Positions 7,774 through 16,297 of a DNA stretch of 64,000 nt are shown here, in pieces. Every line of letters starts with the position of its first letter. Position 1 is the stretch's first letter. The notes under the pieces are model-generated. The model did no database searches, had not been told where the DNA came from, and worked only from the letters and a program-made list of their open reading frames with translations. A program made the translations under genes and the position numbers. The stretch comes from Pseudomonas sp. UBA4194 (GTDB taxonomy: Bacteria; Pseudomonadota; Gammaproteobacteria; Pseudomonadales; Pseudomonadaceae): NCBI RefSeq assembly GCF_002379585.1, contig NZ_DFUE01000022.1, positions 19,790-83,789 on the forward strand, in the 5' to 3' direction.

Positions 7774-9108
7774 ATGAGCCATATCCCGAAATCGGAATAC
7801 GCCCGCCGCCGTAAGGCGCTGATGGCGCAGATGGTGCCCAACAGCATCGCTATCCTGCCCGCCGCCGCCGTGGCCATCCGCAATCGCGACGTGGAACATG
7901 TCTATCGGCAGGACAGCGACTTCCAGTACCTGAGCGGCTTTCCCGAGCCCGAAGCCGTAATCGCCTTGATCCCTGGGCGCGAGCATGGCGAGTACGTGCT
8001 GTTCTGTCGCGAGCGCAATCCCGAGCGCGAGCTCTGGGATGGCCTGCGCGCGGGGCAGGAGGGCGCGATTCGCGATTTCGGCGCCGACGACGCTTTCCCC
8101 ATCAGCGATATCGACGACATCCTGCCCGGCCTGATCGAAGGCCGCGACCGGGTGTATTCGGCCATGGGCAGTCACCCCGAATTCGACCGTCACCTGATGG
8201 AGTGGATCAACGCCATCCGCTCCAAGGCGCGACTGGGCGCGCAGCCGCCCAACGAGTTCGAGGCATTGGATCACCTGCTGCACGACATGCGTCTGTACAA
8301 GTCGGCGGCGGAACTGAAGGTCATGCGCCAGGCCGCCGATATCTCTGCGCGCGCACACGTGCGGGCCATGCAGGCGTGTCGCGCAGGCTTGCACGAATAC
8401 AGCCTGGAAGCCGAACTCGACTACGAGTTTCGCAAGGGCGGGGCAAAGATGCCCGCCTATGGCTCGATCGTCGCCGCCGGGCGCAACGCCTGCATTCTGC
8501 ATTACCAGCAGAACGACGCACCGTTGCGCAACGGCGACCTGGTGCTGATCGACGCAGGTTGCGAGATCGACTGCTACGCCAGCGACATCACCCGTACCTT
8601 CCCGGTCAGCGGCATCTTTTCCCCCGAGCAGAAGGCCATCTACGAGCTGGTGCTCAAGTCCCAGGAGGCCGCGTTCGCCGCCATTGGCCCGAACAAACAC
8701 TGGAATCAGGCCCACGAGGCCACGGTGCGGGTCATCACCACCGGCTTGGTGGAACTGGGCTTGCTCAAGGGCGAGGTCGACGAGTTGATCGCCGCCGAGG
8801 CCCATCGGGCGTTCTACATGCACCGCGCCGGGCATTGGCTGGGTCTGGATGTGCACGACGTTGGCGAGTACAAGGTCGGGGGGGAATGGCGGGTGCTGGA
8901 GCCGGGCATGACCCTGACCGTTGAGCCGGGCATCTACATTGCCCCTGACAATCAAAGCGTCGCGAAGAAGTGGCGTGGCATTGGCGTACGTATCGAGGAC
9001 GACGTGGTGGTGACGCGCAAAGGCTGCGAAGTATTGACGGGCGGTGTGCCCAAGACCGTGGCCGAGATCGAGGCGCTGATGGCCGCTGCCCGAGTGCAGG
9101 CAGCATGA
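7774..9108 (+). CDS. pepP: Xaa-Pro aminopeptidase PepP
   Basis: A 444-aa cytoplasmic dimanganese peptidase that removes the N-terminal residue ahead of proline. The pita-bread fold ligands are visible: Asp260 ('LIDAGCEID'), Asp271 ('ASDITRTFP'), His354 ('HRAGHWLGLDVHDVG'), Glu384 ('TVEPGIYI') and Glu408 ('GVRIEDDVVV'), nearly the numbering of E. coli PepP. The N-terminal domain (about 1-175) is the usual AMP_N region. CCAAGGAGCGCGCACC gives a ribosome site. Its last codons overlap ubiH by ATGA, forming the conserved pepP-ubiH-ubiI operon. Confidence 0.95.
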   Translation: MSHIPKSEYARRRKALMAQMVPNSIAILPAAAVAIRNRDVEHVYRQDSDFQYLSGFPEPEAVIALIPGREHGEYVLFCRERNPERELWDGLRAGQEGAIRDFGADDAFPISDIDDILPGLIEGRDRVYSAMGSHPEFDRHLMEWINAIRSKARLGAQPPNEFEALDHLLHDMRLYKSAAELKVMRQAADISARAHVRAMQACRAGLHEYSLEAELDYEFRKGGAKMPAYGSIVAAGRNACILHYQQNDAPLRNGDLVLIDAGCEIDCYASDITRTFPVSGIFSPEQKAIYELVLKSQEAAFAAIGPNKHWNQAHEATVRVITTGLVELGLLKGEVDELIAAEAHRAFYMHRAGHWLGLDVHDVGEYKVGGEWRVLEPGMTLTVEPGIYIAPDNQSVAKKWRGIGVRIEDDVVVTRKGCEVLTGGVPKTVAEIEALMAAARVQAA

Positions 9109-10301
9109 GCCGGGTCGATCTGGCCATCATTGGCGGCGGGCTGGTGGGTGCGAGCCTGGCCATGGCCTTGCAGGCCGGTGCCAAGGCGCGCGGCTGGCGT
9201 ATCCTGTTGATCGAGCAGTTCGCCCCGGGCGACAGCTATCAGCCCAGCTACGACGCGCGCTCTTCGGCGCTGTCGTTCGGTACCCGGCAGATCTATGAAC
9301 GTCTGGGCCTGTGGCAGGCGATCAGCCGCCGCGCCGAGCCGATTCGCCAGATTCACGTATCCGACCGTGGCCGCTTCGGCAGCACGCGGCTCAATGCCCT
9401 GGAGGAAGGCGTACCGGCGCTCGGTTACGTGGTCGAGAACGCCTGGCTCGGCCAGTGCCTGTGGCAGGGCCTGGATCAGCAGGTGGTGAGCTGGCGGTGT
9501 CCCGCCGAAGTCACGGCCATGCAGGCGACGGATGACGGCTACCGGCTGACGCTGAACGACGACACCACGGTGCAATGCGATCTGGCGGTGCTGGCCGATG
9601 GAGGCCGCTCGGCGCTGCGTGAGCAGTTGGGCATCAACCTGCACGAGACCCGTTACGACCAGAACGCGCTGATCGCCAATATCACCCCAGGCGAGGCCCA
9701 TCTGGGCCAGGCCTTTGAACGCTTCACCGATGAGGGGCCCATGGCCCTGCTGCCGCTGCCGGACAACCGCTGCGCGCTGGTGTGGACGCGCCGGCCGGCT
9801 GACACCCAGCGCTTGCTGGGACTGTCCGATCAGGCCTTTCTCAGCGAACTGCAAAGTGTGTTCGGCTACCGTCTGGGCACGTTGAAACAAGTCGGCGCAC
9901 GGCATGTCTATCCACTGTCGCTGGTAGAAGCCCAGGAGCAGGTGCGCTCGCATCTGGTGGTGCTGGGCAATGCGGCCCATGCGCTGCATCCGATTGCCGG
10001 CCAGGGCTTCAACCTGTCGTTGCGTGATGTCCAGGCGCTGGCCGAAGCCCTTCTGAGCAGCACCGGCTCGCCGGGGGATCTCGCGGTATTGCAGGCCTAT
10101 CGCGAACGCCAGCGGCAGGACCAGAACCTCACCGTGGGTTTCTCGGATCAGGTCACGCGGCTGTTCGGCACGCCCGACCCGTGGGTGGTGGCCGGGCGCA
10201 ACCTGGGCCTGCTCGGGCTCGACCTGTTACCGCCGGCCAAACGCTGGTTCGCCCGCCAGGCCATGGGCCTGGGCACCCGCCCGGACATGAAAGGACGATG
10301 A
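9105..10301 (+). CDS. ubiH: 2-octaprenyl-6-methoxyphenol hydroxylase UbiH
   Basis: A 398-aa FAD-dependent monooxygenase of ubiquinone biosynthesis, hydroxylating C4 of the ring in the aerobic pathway. 'DLAIIGGGLVGASLAMAL' (about 4-21) is the dinucleotide fold, 'YDARSSALS' the substrate-side motif, and 'LGNAAHALHPIAGQGFNLSLRD' (about 286-307) the second FAD motif in its UbiH form (GNAAH). The start is the ATG overlapping the pepP stop. It overlaps the next hydroxylase by ATGA, so pepP, ubiH and ubiI are coupled. Confidence 0.9.
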   Translation: MSRVDLAIIGGGLVGASLAMALQAGAKARGWRILLIEQFAPGDSYQPSYDARSSALSFGTRQIYERLGLWQAISRRAEPIRQIHVSDRGRFGSTRLNALEEGVPALGYVVENAWLGQCLWQGLDQQVVSWRCPAEVTAMQATDDGYRLTLNDDTTVQCDLAVLADGGRSALREQLGINLHETRYDQNALIANITPGEAHLGQAFERFTDEGPMALLPLPDNRCALVWTRRPADTQRLLGLSDQAFLSELQSVFGYRLGTLKQVGARHVYPLSLVEAQEQVRSHLVVLGNAAHALHPIAGQGFNLSLRDVQALAEALLSSTGSPGDLAVLQAYRERQRQDQNLTVGFSDQVTRLFGTPDPWVVAGRNLGLLGLDLLPPAKRWFARQAMGLGTRPDMKGR

Positions 10302-11542
10302 GCAGAGTGACCGAATCTATGGAAATGCGCGCCGATGTGGTCATCGTCGGCGCGGGTATGGTCGGCAGCGCCCTGGCGTTGGCGCTGCGCGACAGCGGCC
10401 TGGAGATACTGCTGGTCGATGGCAGCCCGCTGAGCGTCAGACCGTTCGACGCCAGCGCGCCGTTCGAGGCGCGGGTCAGTGCCTTGTCCATCGCCAGCCA
10501 GCGCATTCTCGAGCGCCTGGGTGCCTGGCAAGGCATTCAGGCCCGGCGGGCCACGCCCTATGGCCAGATGTACGTGTGGGACGGCAGCGGCACCGGTCGT
10601 CTTCACTTTTCGGCAGCCAGCGTGCACGCCGAGACCCTGGGCCATATCGTCGAGAACCGTGTGGTGCAGGACGCGCTGTTGGACTGCCTGCATGACGCCG
10701 ACATCGGTTTGCTGGCCAACGCTCGCCTGGAGCAGATGCGTCATTCCGGCGACGACTGGCTGCTGAGTCTGGCCGACGGCCGCTCGCTGCGCACGCCGCT
10801 GGTGGTGGCGGCCGACGGCGCCCATTCGGCGGTGCGCCGGTTGGCGGGTTGCGAGACGCGGGAGTGGGATTACCTGCACCACGCCATCGTCACCAGCGTA
10901 CGTTGCACCGAGCCACATCGAGATACGGCGTGGCAGCGCTTCACCGATGAAGGGCCATTGGCCTTCCTGCCGCTGGACCGCGGCGACGGTCAGCACTGGT
11001 GCTCGATCGTCTGGTCGATCACGCCGCTCGAAGCGGAGCGGATGATGGCGCTGGATGATTCCGCATTCTGCCAGGCCCTGGGGCGTGCCTTCGAAGGCCG
11101 TCTGGGCGAGGTACTGGCTGCCGACCCGCGGCTGTGCGTGCCGCTGCGCCAGCGCCACGCCAAGCGCTACGTGCAAGGCGGCCTGGCGTTGATCGGGGAT
11201 GCCGCACACACCATTCACCCGCTGGCGGGGCAGGGCGTCAACCTGGGGTTTCTGGATGCGGCGGTGCTGGCCGAAGAGCTGATGCACGGCTTGCAGCGAG
11301 GAGAGCGCCTGGCCGACGAGCGCGTGTTGAGCCGTTACGAGCGCCGACGCATGCCTCACAACCTGGCGCTGATGGCGGCCATGGAGGGGTTCGAACGCCT
11401 GTTCCAGGCCGATCCGCTGCCCTTGCGCTGGCTGCGCAACAGCGGTTTGAAATGGGTCGAGCAGTTGCCTGAAGCCAAGGCCGCCTTCGTGCGTCAGGCC
11501 TTGGGCTTGAGCGGCGACCTGCCGCTGCTGGCGCGGCTCTAG
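10298..11542 (+). CDS. ubiI: Ubiquinone ring hydroxylase, UbiI/VisC type
   Basis: A 414-aa FAD-dependent hydroxylase paralogous to UbiH: 'DVVIVGAGMVGSALALALRD' near the N-terminus, 'FEARVSALSIASQRILERLG', and 'GDAAHTIHPLAGQGVNLGFLDAA' near residue 300. In the pepP-ubiH-ubiI order it should be UbiI, the C5 hydroxylase. Some annotations call the Pseudomonas gene UbiF-like (C6), and sequence alone does not settle this. The start overlaps the ubiH stop with AAAGGACG just upstream; ATG 10319 is an alternative that would shorten it by seven residues. Confidence 0.82.
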   Translation: MSRVTESMEMRADVVIVGAGMVGSALALALRDSGLEILLVDGSPLSVRPFDASAPFEARVSALSIASQRILERLGAWQGIQARRATPYGQMYVWDGSGTGRLHFSAASVHAETLGHIVENRVVQDALLDCLHDADIGLLANARLEQMRHSGDDWLLSLADGRSLRTPLVVAADGAHSAVRRLAGCETREWDYLHHAIVTSVRCTEPHRDTAWQRFTDEGPLAFLPLDRGDGQHWCSIVWSITPLEAERMMALDDSAFCQALGRAFEGRLGEVLAADPRLCVPLRQRHAKRYVQGGLALIGDAAHTIHPLAGQGVNLGFLDAAVLAEELMHGLQRGERLADERVLSRYERRRMPHNLALMAAMEGFERLFQADPLPLRWLRNSGLKWVEQLPEAKAAFVRQALGLSGDLPLLARL

Positions 11543-11643
11543 AGTTCAGTAACATCCGGTAACGTGTGCTGCCCGAGTTAGGTTGAGATGGCGAATGTGA
11601 TTCACTACCATTTCGCCCTCAATCGCACTCGGGGAATCGCCTA

Positions 11644-12645
11644 ATGATCGCGCGCAAACGTCTTCTCGTCGCCTTGGCGCTTTCATTGCTGGGCAGTGCC
11701 GCCCAGGCTGCCGACGAAGTGGTGGTGTATTCCTCGCGCATCGACGAGCTGATCAAGCCGGTGTTCGACGCCTATACCGAAAAAACCGGGGTCAAGGTCA
11801 AGTTCATCACCGACAAGGAAGCGCCGTTGATGCAGCGCATCAAGGCCGAGGGTCAGAACGCCACCGCCGACCTGCTGCTCACGGTGGATGCCGGCAACCT
11901 CTGGCAGGCCGAGCAGATGGGTATCCTGCAGCCGATCAAGTCTGCCGTGATCGACGCCAACATTCCTTCCCAGTACCGCGCGGCGTCCCATGAGTGGACC
12001 GGGCTGAGCCTGCGTGCGCGCACCATCGCCTACGCCAGTGACCGGGTCAAACCCGAGGAACTGAGCACCTATGAAGCGCTGGCGGACAAGCAGTGGGAAG
12101 GGCGCCTGTGCCTGCGCACCGCGAAGAAGGTCTACAACCAGTCGCTGACCGCGACCTTGATCCAGACCCATGGCGCGGAGAAAACCGAGCAGATCCTCAA
12201 GGGCTGGGTCAACAACCTGTCCACCGACGTGTTCTCCGACGACATCGCGGTGCTGCAGGCCATCGACGCCGGGCAATGCGACGTGGGCATCGTCAACACC
12301 TACTACTACGGCCGGTTGCACAAGCAGAACCCGAGTCTGGCGGTGAAGCTGTTCTGGCCCAACCAGGCGGATCGCGGTGTGCATGTGAACCTGTCGGGCA
12401 TCGGCCTGAACAAATACGCCCCGCATCCGCAAGCGGCGATTGCGTTGGTGGAATGGATGACCGGGCCTGAGGCGCAGAAGATCTTTGCCGGCGTGAACCA
12501 GGAGTTTCCGGCCAACCCGGCAGTGGCACCTTCGGAGGAAGTAGCCGGCTGGGGTGCGTTCAAGGCCGATACACTGCCGGTTGAAGTGGCAGGCAAGCGC
12601 CAGGCCGAAGCGATCAAGCTGATGGACCGCGCGGGCTGGAATTGA
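11644..12645 (+). CDS. Periplasmic ferric-iron binding protein, FbpA/HitA type
   Basis: A 333-aa solute-binding protein with a Sec signal peptide (MIARKRLLVALALSLL...AQAA). The mature start 'DEVVVYSSRIDELIKPVFDAYTEKTGV' is typical of the ferric-binding FbpA/FutA family, and the Tyr cluster NTYYYGR (Tyr220-222) corresponds to the paired iron-ligand tyrosines of that family. It captures Fe(III) in the periplasm for the permease at 12980-14605. The two are separated by a REP array instead of being overlapped. No ATPase gene adjoins the pair. Confidence 0.87.
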   Translation: MIARKRLLVALALSLLGSAAQAADEVVVYSSRIDELIKPVFDAYTEKTGVKVKFITDKEAPLMQRIKAEGQNATADLLLTVDAGNLWQAEQMGILQPIKSAVIDANIPSQYRAASHEWTGLSLRARTIAYASDRVKPEELSTYEALADKQWEGRLCLRTAKKVYNQSLTATLIQTHGAEKTEQILKGWVNNLSTDVFSDDIAVLQAIDAGQCDVGIVNTYYYGRLHKQNPSLAVKLFWPNQADRGVHVNLSGIGLNKYAPHPQAAIALVEWMTGPEAQKIFAGVNQEFPANPAVAPSEEVAGWGAFKADTLPVEVAGKRQAEAIKLMDRAGWN

Positions 12646-12951
12646 GCGGATACCGCAGCGCGGCCATCGCGGGCAGAGCCCGCTCCCACAGGGGGTTGCG
12701 GGGCGGCGTAGATTTATGTGATGAGCTGATACCGTGGCGTGGCCATCGCGGGCAGAGCCCGCTCCCACAGGGGGTTGCGGGGCGGCGTAGATTTATGTGA
12801 TGAGCTGATACCGCGGCGCGGCCATCGCGGGCAGAGCCCGCTCCCACAGGGGGTTGCGGTGCGGCACAGATTTATGTGATTAGGTGATACTGCGGCGTGG
12901 CGAGCGGCTTTTGTGGGAGCGGGCTCTGCCCGCGATGCGTCGGCCCTGACA
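12644..12951. repeat. REP array with exact 79-bp period
   Basis: Units start at 12644, 12723, 12802 and 12881. The first three each hold GAGC(G/T)GATACCG, a short variable stretch, the type A REP core GCGGGCAGAGCCCGCTCCCA, GGGGGTTGCGG and GATTTATGTGAT. The fourth keeps only the first part and then carries the REP in the opposite orientation, closing the array as a palindromic pair. It begins at the stop of the iron-binding gene and fills the gap to the permease. It contains no gene; it may stabilise or partly end the upstream mRNA. Confidence 0.93.
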
Positions 12952-12979
12952 CCCCCCTCAACCCCATCGAGCATCGCCC

Positions 12980-14605
12980 TTGTCCTACCCCCTACAACGT
13001 CGCTGGTACCCCCTGGTCTTCGCTGTCGCGGCGCTGATCCTGCTGCCTCTGAGCGTGCTGGCGTTGTCCTGGCAATCGGTCGACGGTGAAATCTGGTCGC
13101 ACCTGTGGGCCACCCAGATGCCACGGCTGCTGGGCAATACCCTGACCCTGGTACTGGGCGTGGGCGCTGGCGTCACCGTCATCGGCGTCAGCCTGGCCTG
13201 GCTCACCAGCCTGTGCGAGTTCCCCGGCCGGCGCTGGCTGGACTGGGCCTTGATGCTGCCCTTCGCCATCCCGGCCTACGTACTGGCCTTCGTCTTCGTC
13301 GGCCTGCTGGATTTTGCCGGGCCGGTGCAAAGCCTGCTGCGCGAACAGTTCGGCAGCGGCTTGCGCCTGCCGCGGGTGCGCTCCACCGGCGGCGTGATCA
13401 TCGTTCTGGTGCTGGTGTTCTACCCCTACGTTTACCTGTTGGCGCGCACCGCCTTCCTGGCTCAGGGCAAAGGCCTGATGGAAGCTGCCCGAGTCCTCGG
13501 TCAGTCGCCCTGGCAGGCGTTCTGGCGCGTGGCGCTGCCCATGGCGCGCCCTGCCATCGGCGCCGGCGTGGCCCTGGCACTGATGGAGACCCTGGCCGAT
13601 TTCGGCGCGGTATCTGTGTTCAACTTCGATACCTTCACCACTGCCATCTACAAGACCTGGTACGGCTTCTTCAGCCTTTCCAGCGCTGCACAACTGGCCA
13701 GCCTGTTGTTGCTGGCGGTGATGCTGGTGCTGTACGGCGAACGCCGTGCACGCGGCCAGGATCATGCCGCCAACGAGCGGCCCAGAGGCGCGGCCTTGTA
13801 TCGCCTGCGCGGGGTGAAAGCCTGGGCGGCCAGCGGCTGGTGCGCCCTGGTGTTCGCCTGTGCCTTCGTGGTGCCGATGCTGCAATTGCTGGTGTGGTGC
13901 TGGCAGCGCGGGCGCTTCGACCTGGATGAGCGCTACCGCGATCTGATCCTGCACACCTTGTATCTGGGGGGTATGGCCGCTGTGCTGACGGTGGCGGTGG
14001 CCCTGCTGCTGGCCTTCGCTCGCCGGCAGGCGCCAACCCCTGGCATTCGCGCAGGGGTAAGTCTGGCCAACCTGGGCTACGCGCTGCCAGGCTCGGTACT
14101 GGCGGTGTCGATCATGCTGGCGTTCAGCTTCCTGGATCGCTCGCTGGTGGTACCGCTGTCCAGCTGGCTGGGCGGTGCCGGCAAACCGCTGCTGCTGGGC
14201 AGTGTCGCTGCGCTGCTGGTGGCCTACCTGATCCGCTTCATCGCGGTGGCCTACGGGCCGTTGGAAAGCAGCCTGGCACGCATTCGGCCGTCGTTGCCGG
14301 AGGCGGCGCGCAGCCTTGGGGTCAGCGGCCCGCGGCTGTTCTTCAAGGTGTATCTGCCATTGCTGCTGCCGGGCACCCTGAGCGCCGCGTTACTGGTGTT
14401 CGTCGACACGCTCAAGGAGATGCCGGCCACCTTGCTGATGCGACCCTTCGGCTGGGACACCCTGGCGGTGCGCGTATTCGAGATGACCAGCGAGGGGGAG
14501 TGGGCGCGCGCGTCGCTGCCGGCCCTGACGCTGGTGCTGGTGGGGCTGCTGCCGGTCATCGGCCTGATTCGGCGTTCGGCACGCCCGCTCGGTCAAAGCC
14601 ACTGA
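12980..14605 (+). CDS. Ferric-iron ABC transporter permease, fused-domain FbpB type
   Basis: A 541-aa inner-membrane protein with about 12 spans and two copies of the permease EAA loop: 'EAARVLGQSPWQAFWRVALP' near residue 170 and 'EAARSLGVSGPRLFFKVYLP' near residue 440. Two fused permease halves are the norm for FbpB/HitB-type Fe(III) importers. It works with the binding protein upstream and with an ATPase that must be encoded elsewhere. Translation is read from a TTG because the sequence from there (SYPLQRRWYPLVF) matches the usual N-terminus and no ATG lies nearby. Confidence 0.87.
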   Translation: MSYPLQRRWYPLVFAVAALILLPLSVLALSWQSVDGEIWSHLWATQMPRLLGNTLTLVLGVGAGVTVIGVSLAWLTSLCEFPGRRWLDWALMLPFAIPAYVLAFVFVGLLDFAGPVQSLLREQFGSGLRLPRVRSTGGVIIVLVLVFYPYVYLLARTAFLAQGKGLMEAARVLGQSPWQAFWRVALPMARPAIGAGVALALMETLADFGAVSVFNFDTFTTAIYKTWYGFFSLSSAAQLASLLLLAVMLVLYGERRARGQDHAANERPRGAALYRLRGVKAWAASGWCALVFACAFVVPMLQLLVWCWQRGRFDLDERYRDLILHTLYLGGMAAVLTVAVALLLAFARRQAPTPGIRAGVSLANLGYALPGSVLAVSIMLAFSFLDRSLVVPLSSWLGGAGKPLLLGSVAALLVAYLIRFIAVAYGPLESSLARIRPSLPEAARSLGVSGPRLFFKVYLPLLLPGTLSAALLVFVDTLKEMPATLLMRPFGWDTLAVRVFEMTSEGEWARASLPALTLVLVGLLPVIGLIRRSARPLGQSH

Positions 14606-14712
14606 CCTCCAAGGGTGCCAGCAGCCGACCTTGCCGCTACAATGCGCGGCATTCGGCGCGGGCATCATGGATAACCGGTTCGCGCCTTCGCCACGCCCGG
14701 AAGGAGAAACCC

Positions 14713-15795
14713 ATGGGACAGCGTACGCCTCTGTATGACTTGCACCTCGCGCTGAGCGCGAAGCTGGTCGATTTTGGCGGTTGGGACATGCCTCTGCATT
14801 ACGGTTCACAAGTAGAGGAGCACCACCAGGTACGTCGCGACTGCGGCGTTTTCGACGTGTCGCACATGACCGTCATCGACCTCGACGGGGCGGACGCCCA
14901 ATCCTTTCTGCAGCACCTGCTGGCCAACGATGTGGCCCGCCTCGGCGCCCCCGGCAAGGCGCTGTACAGCGCCATGCTCAACGAGACGGGCGGGGTCGTG
15001 GACGACCTGATCGCCTATCTCACCGAGCAGGGCTATCGACTGGTGGTCAACGCCGCTACCCGCGACAAGGACATGGCCTGGCTGAACGCCCGGGCCAGGG
15101 GTTTTTCAGTGCGCCTGCGCGAGCGTCCGGAGCTGGCGATGCTGGCCGTCCAGGGGCCTCAGGCACGGCGCAAGGTTGCTGAGCTGGTGAATGCCGCGCG
15201 CAGCGAACTGATCAGCCAGCTCAAGCCTTTCGAAGGCCGCAGCGAAGGCGACTGGTTCATCGCCCGCACTGGCTACACCGGTGAGGACGGCGTCGAGATC
15301 GTCCTGCCCGCCGAGCAGGCGCCAGCCTTTTTCAACGACCTGGTAGGTGCCGGCATTTCCCCGATTGGCCTTGGCGCGCGAGACACCCTGCGCCTGGAAG
15401 CGGGCATGAACCTGTACGGTCAGGATATGGACGAGCAGCATTCCCCGTTGACCTCCAACATGGCGTGGAGCATTGCCTGGGAGCCAGGCGAGCGCGAGTT
15501 CATCGGTCGCCGGGCGCTGGAGCAGGAATACGCCGGCGGAGCCGCCATGAAACTGGTGGGCCTGGTGCTGGAGGAGCGTGGTGTATTGCGTGCCCACCAG
15601 GTGGTGCGCATCGCCGGGGTTGGCGAAGGAGAGATCACCAGTGGTAGCTTCTCCCCTACGCTGAGCAAGTCGATTGCCCTGGCGCGAGTGCCCAGGGCGA
15701 CCGCCGACCGTGCGGAAGTGGAAATACGTGGCAAGTGGTACCCGGTACGGGTGGTCAAACCGACCTTCGTACGGCATGGTAAAACCCTGATCTGA
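14713..15795 (+). CDS. gcvT: Glycine cleavage T-protein (aminomethyltransferase)
   Basis: A 360-aa folate-dependent enzyme that takes the aminomethyl group from lipoylated H-protein, releasing ammonia and forming methylenetetrahydrofolate. Signatures: 'LYDLHLALSAKLVDFGGWDMPLHYGS', 'EHHQVRRDCGVFDVSHM', 'RTGYTGEDGVEIVLP' and 'LGARDTLRLEAGMNLYGQDM'. The start is the ATG after AAGGAGAAACCC. gcvH follows 43 bp downstream, but the third partner gcvP is absent after it. A possible -10 TACAAT lies at 14638-14643. No glycine riboswitch is recognisable in the 107-bp leader. Confidence 0.93.
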   Translation: MGQRTPLYDLHLALSAKLVDFGGWDMPLHYGSQVEEHHQVRRDCGVFDVSHMTVIDLDGADAQSFLQHLLANDVARLGAPGKALYSAMLNETGGVVDDLIAYLTEQGYRLVVNAATRDKDMAWLNARARGFSVRLRERPELAMLAVQGPQARRKVAELVNAARSELISQLKPFEGRSEGDWFIARTGYTGEDGVEIVLPAEQAPAFFNDLVGAGISPIGLGARDTLRLEAGMNLYGQDMDEQHSPLTSNMAWSIAWEPGEREFIGRRALEQEYAGGAAMKLVGLVLEERGVLRAHQVVRIAGVGEGEITSGSFSPTLSKSIALARVPRATADRAEVEIRGKWYPVRVVKPTFVRHGKTLI

Positions 15796-15838
15796 CATTA
15801 TGCGCGGGCCTACCGCCGACCCTGTTGAGGACTTAGAA

Positions 15839-16222
15839 ATGAGCGATATCCCTGCTGAAATGCGTTTTGCCGAGAGCCACGAGTGGGCGCGTCTGGAAGC
15901 CGATGGCAGCGTGACCGTGGGCATCAGTGACCACGCTCAGGAAGCCTTGGGTGATGTGGTGTTCATCGAGTTGCCGGAGATCGGCAAGGTCTTCGCCGCG
16001 GGCGATCAGGCCGGTGTGGTGGAGTCGGTGAAGGCCGCTTCGGATATCTACTCGCCGGTCAGCGGCGAAGTGATCGCCATCAACGAAGCGCTGGCCGATG
16101 GCCCGGAGAGCGTGAACAGCTCGCCGTATGGCGCGTGGTTCTTCAAGATCAAGCCCAGCGAGGTGGCAGAGCTTGATAACTTGCTGGATGCGGCGGGGTA
16201 CAAGGCCGCGATTGGCGAGTGA
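15839..16222 (+). CDS. gcvH: Glycine cleavage H-protein
   Basis: A 127-aa lipoyl carrier that shuttles the aminomethyl intermediate between P-, T- and L-proteins. The lipoylated lysine is Lys65 in 'VVESVKAASDIYSPVSGEV'; 'MRFAESHEWARLEADGSVTVGISDHAQEALGDVVFIELPE' type N-terminus is standard. Length is normal. It is the last gene of gcvTH here and is convergent with tauD, only 75 bp apart, where gcvP would be expected. Confidence 0.95.
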   Translation: MSDIPAEMRFAESHEWARLEADGSVTVGISDHAQEALGDVVFIELPEIGKVFAAGDQAGVVESVKAASDIYSPVSGEVIAINEALADGPESVNSSPYGAWFFKIKPSEVAELDNLLDAAGYKAAIGE

Positions 16223-16235
16223 TGGGTTGAGTGTG

Positions 16236-16275
16236 GTGGTGGATGCTGCCCTGGGGTAAGGGGGCCATCCACCAC
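16236..16275. terminator. Inverted repeat between convergent gcvH and tauD
   Basis: GTGGTGGATG at 16236-16245 is the perfect reverse complement of CATCCACCAC at 16266-16275, with a 20-nt loop. It lies exactly between two converging genes and could work as a bidirectional transcript end, though there is no T-run. It resembles the outer arm of the type C repeat. Confidence 0.4.
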
Positions 16276-16297
16276 CGGTCCCCGCGCCGCCTCCAAC

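Noticed and set aside
11590..11620. Fur box ahead of the iron-binding protein gene
   Set aside because: GGCGAA...TTCGCC arms and GTGATTCAC form a palindrome, but the match to the GATAATGATAATC pattern is too poor to claim Fur control.
12644..12951. Possible CRISPR array because of regular spacing
   Set aside because: Repeats are palindromic REPs, spacers are identical instead of unique, and there are no cas genes.
14606..14712. Glycine riboswitch ahead of gcvT
   Set aside because: The leader is only 107 bp and lacks the paired aptamer cores; only a weak -10-like TACAAT is seen.
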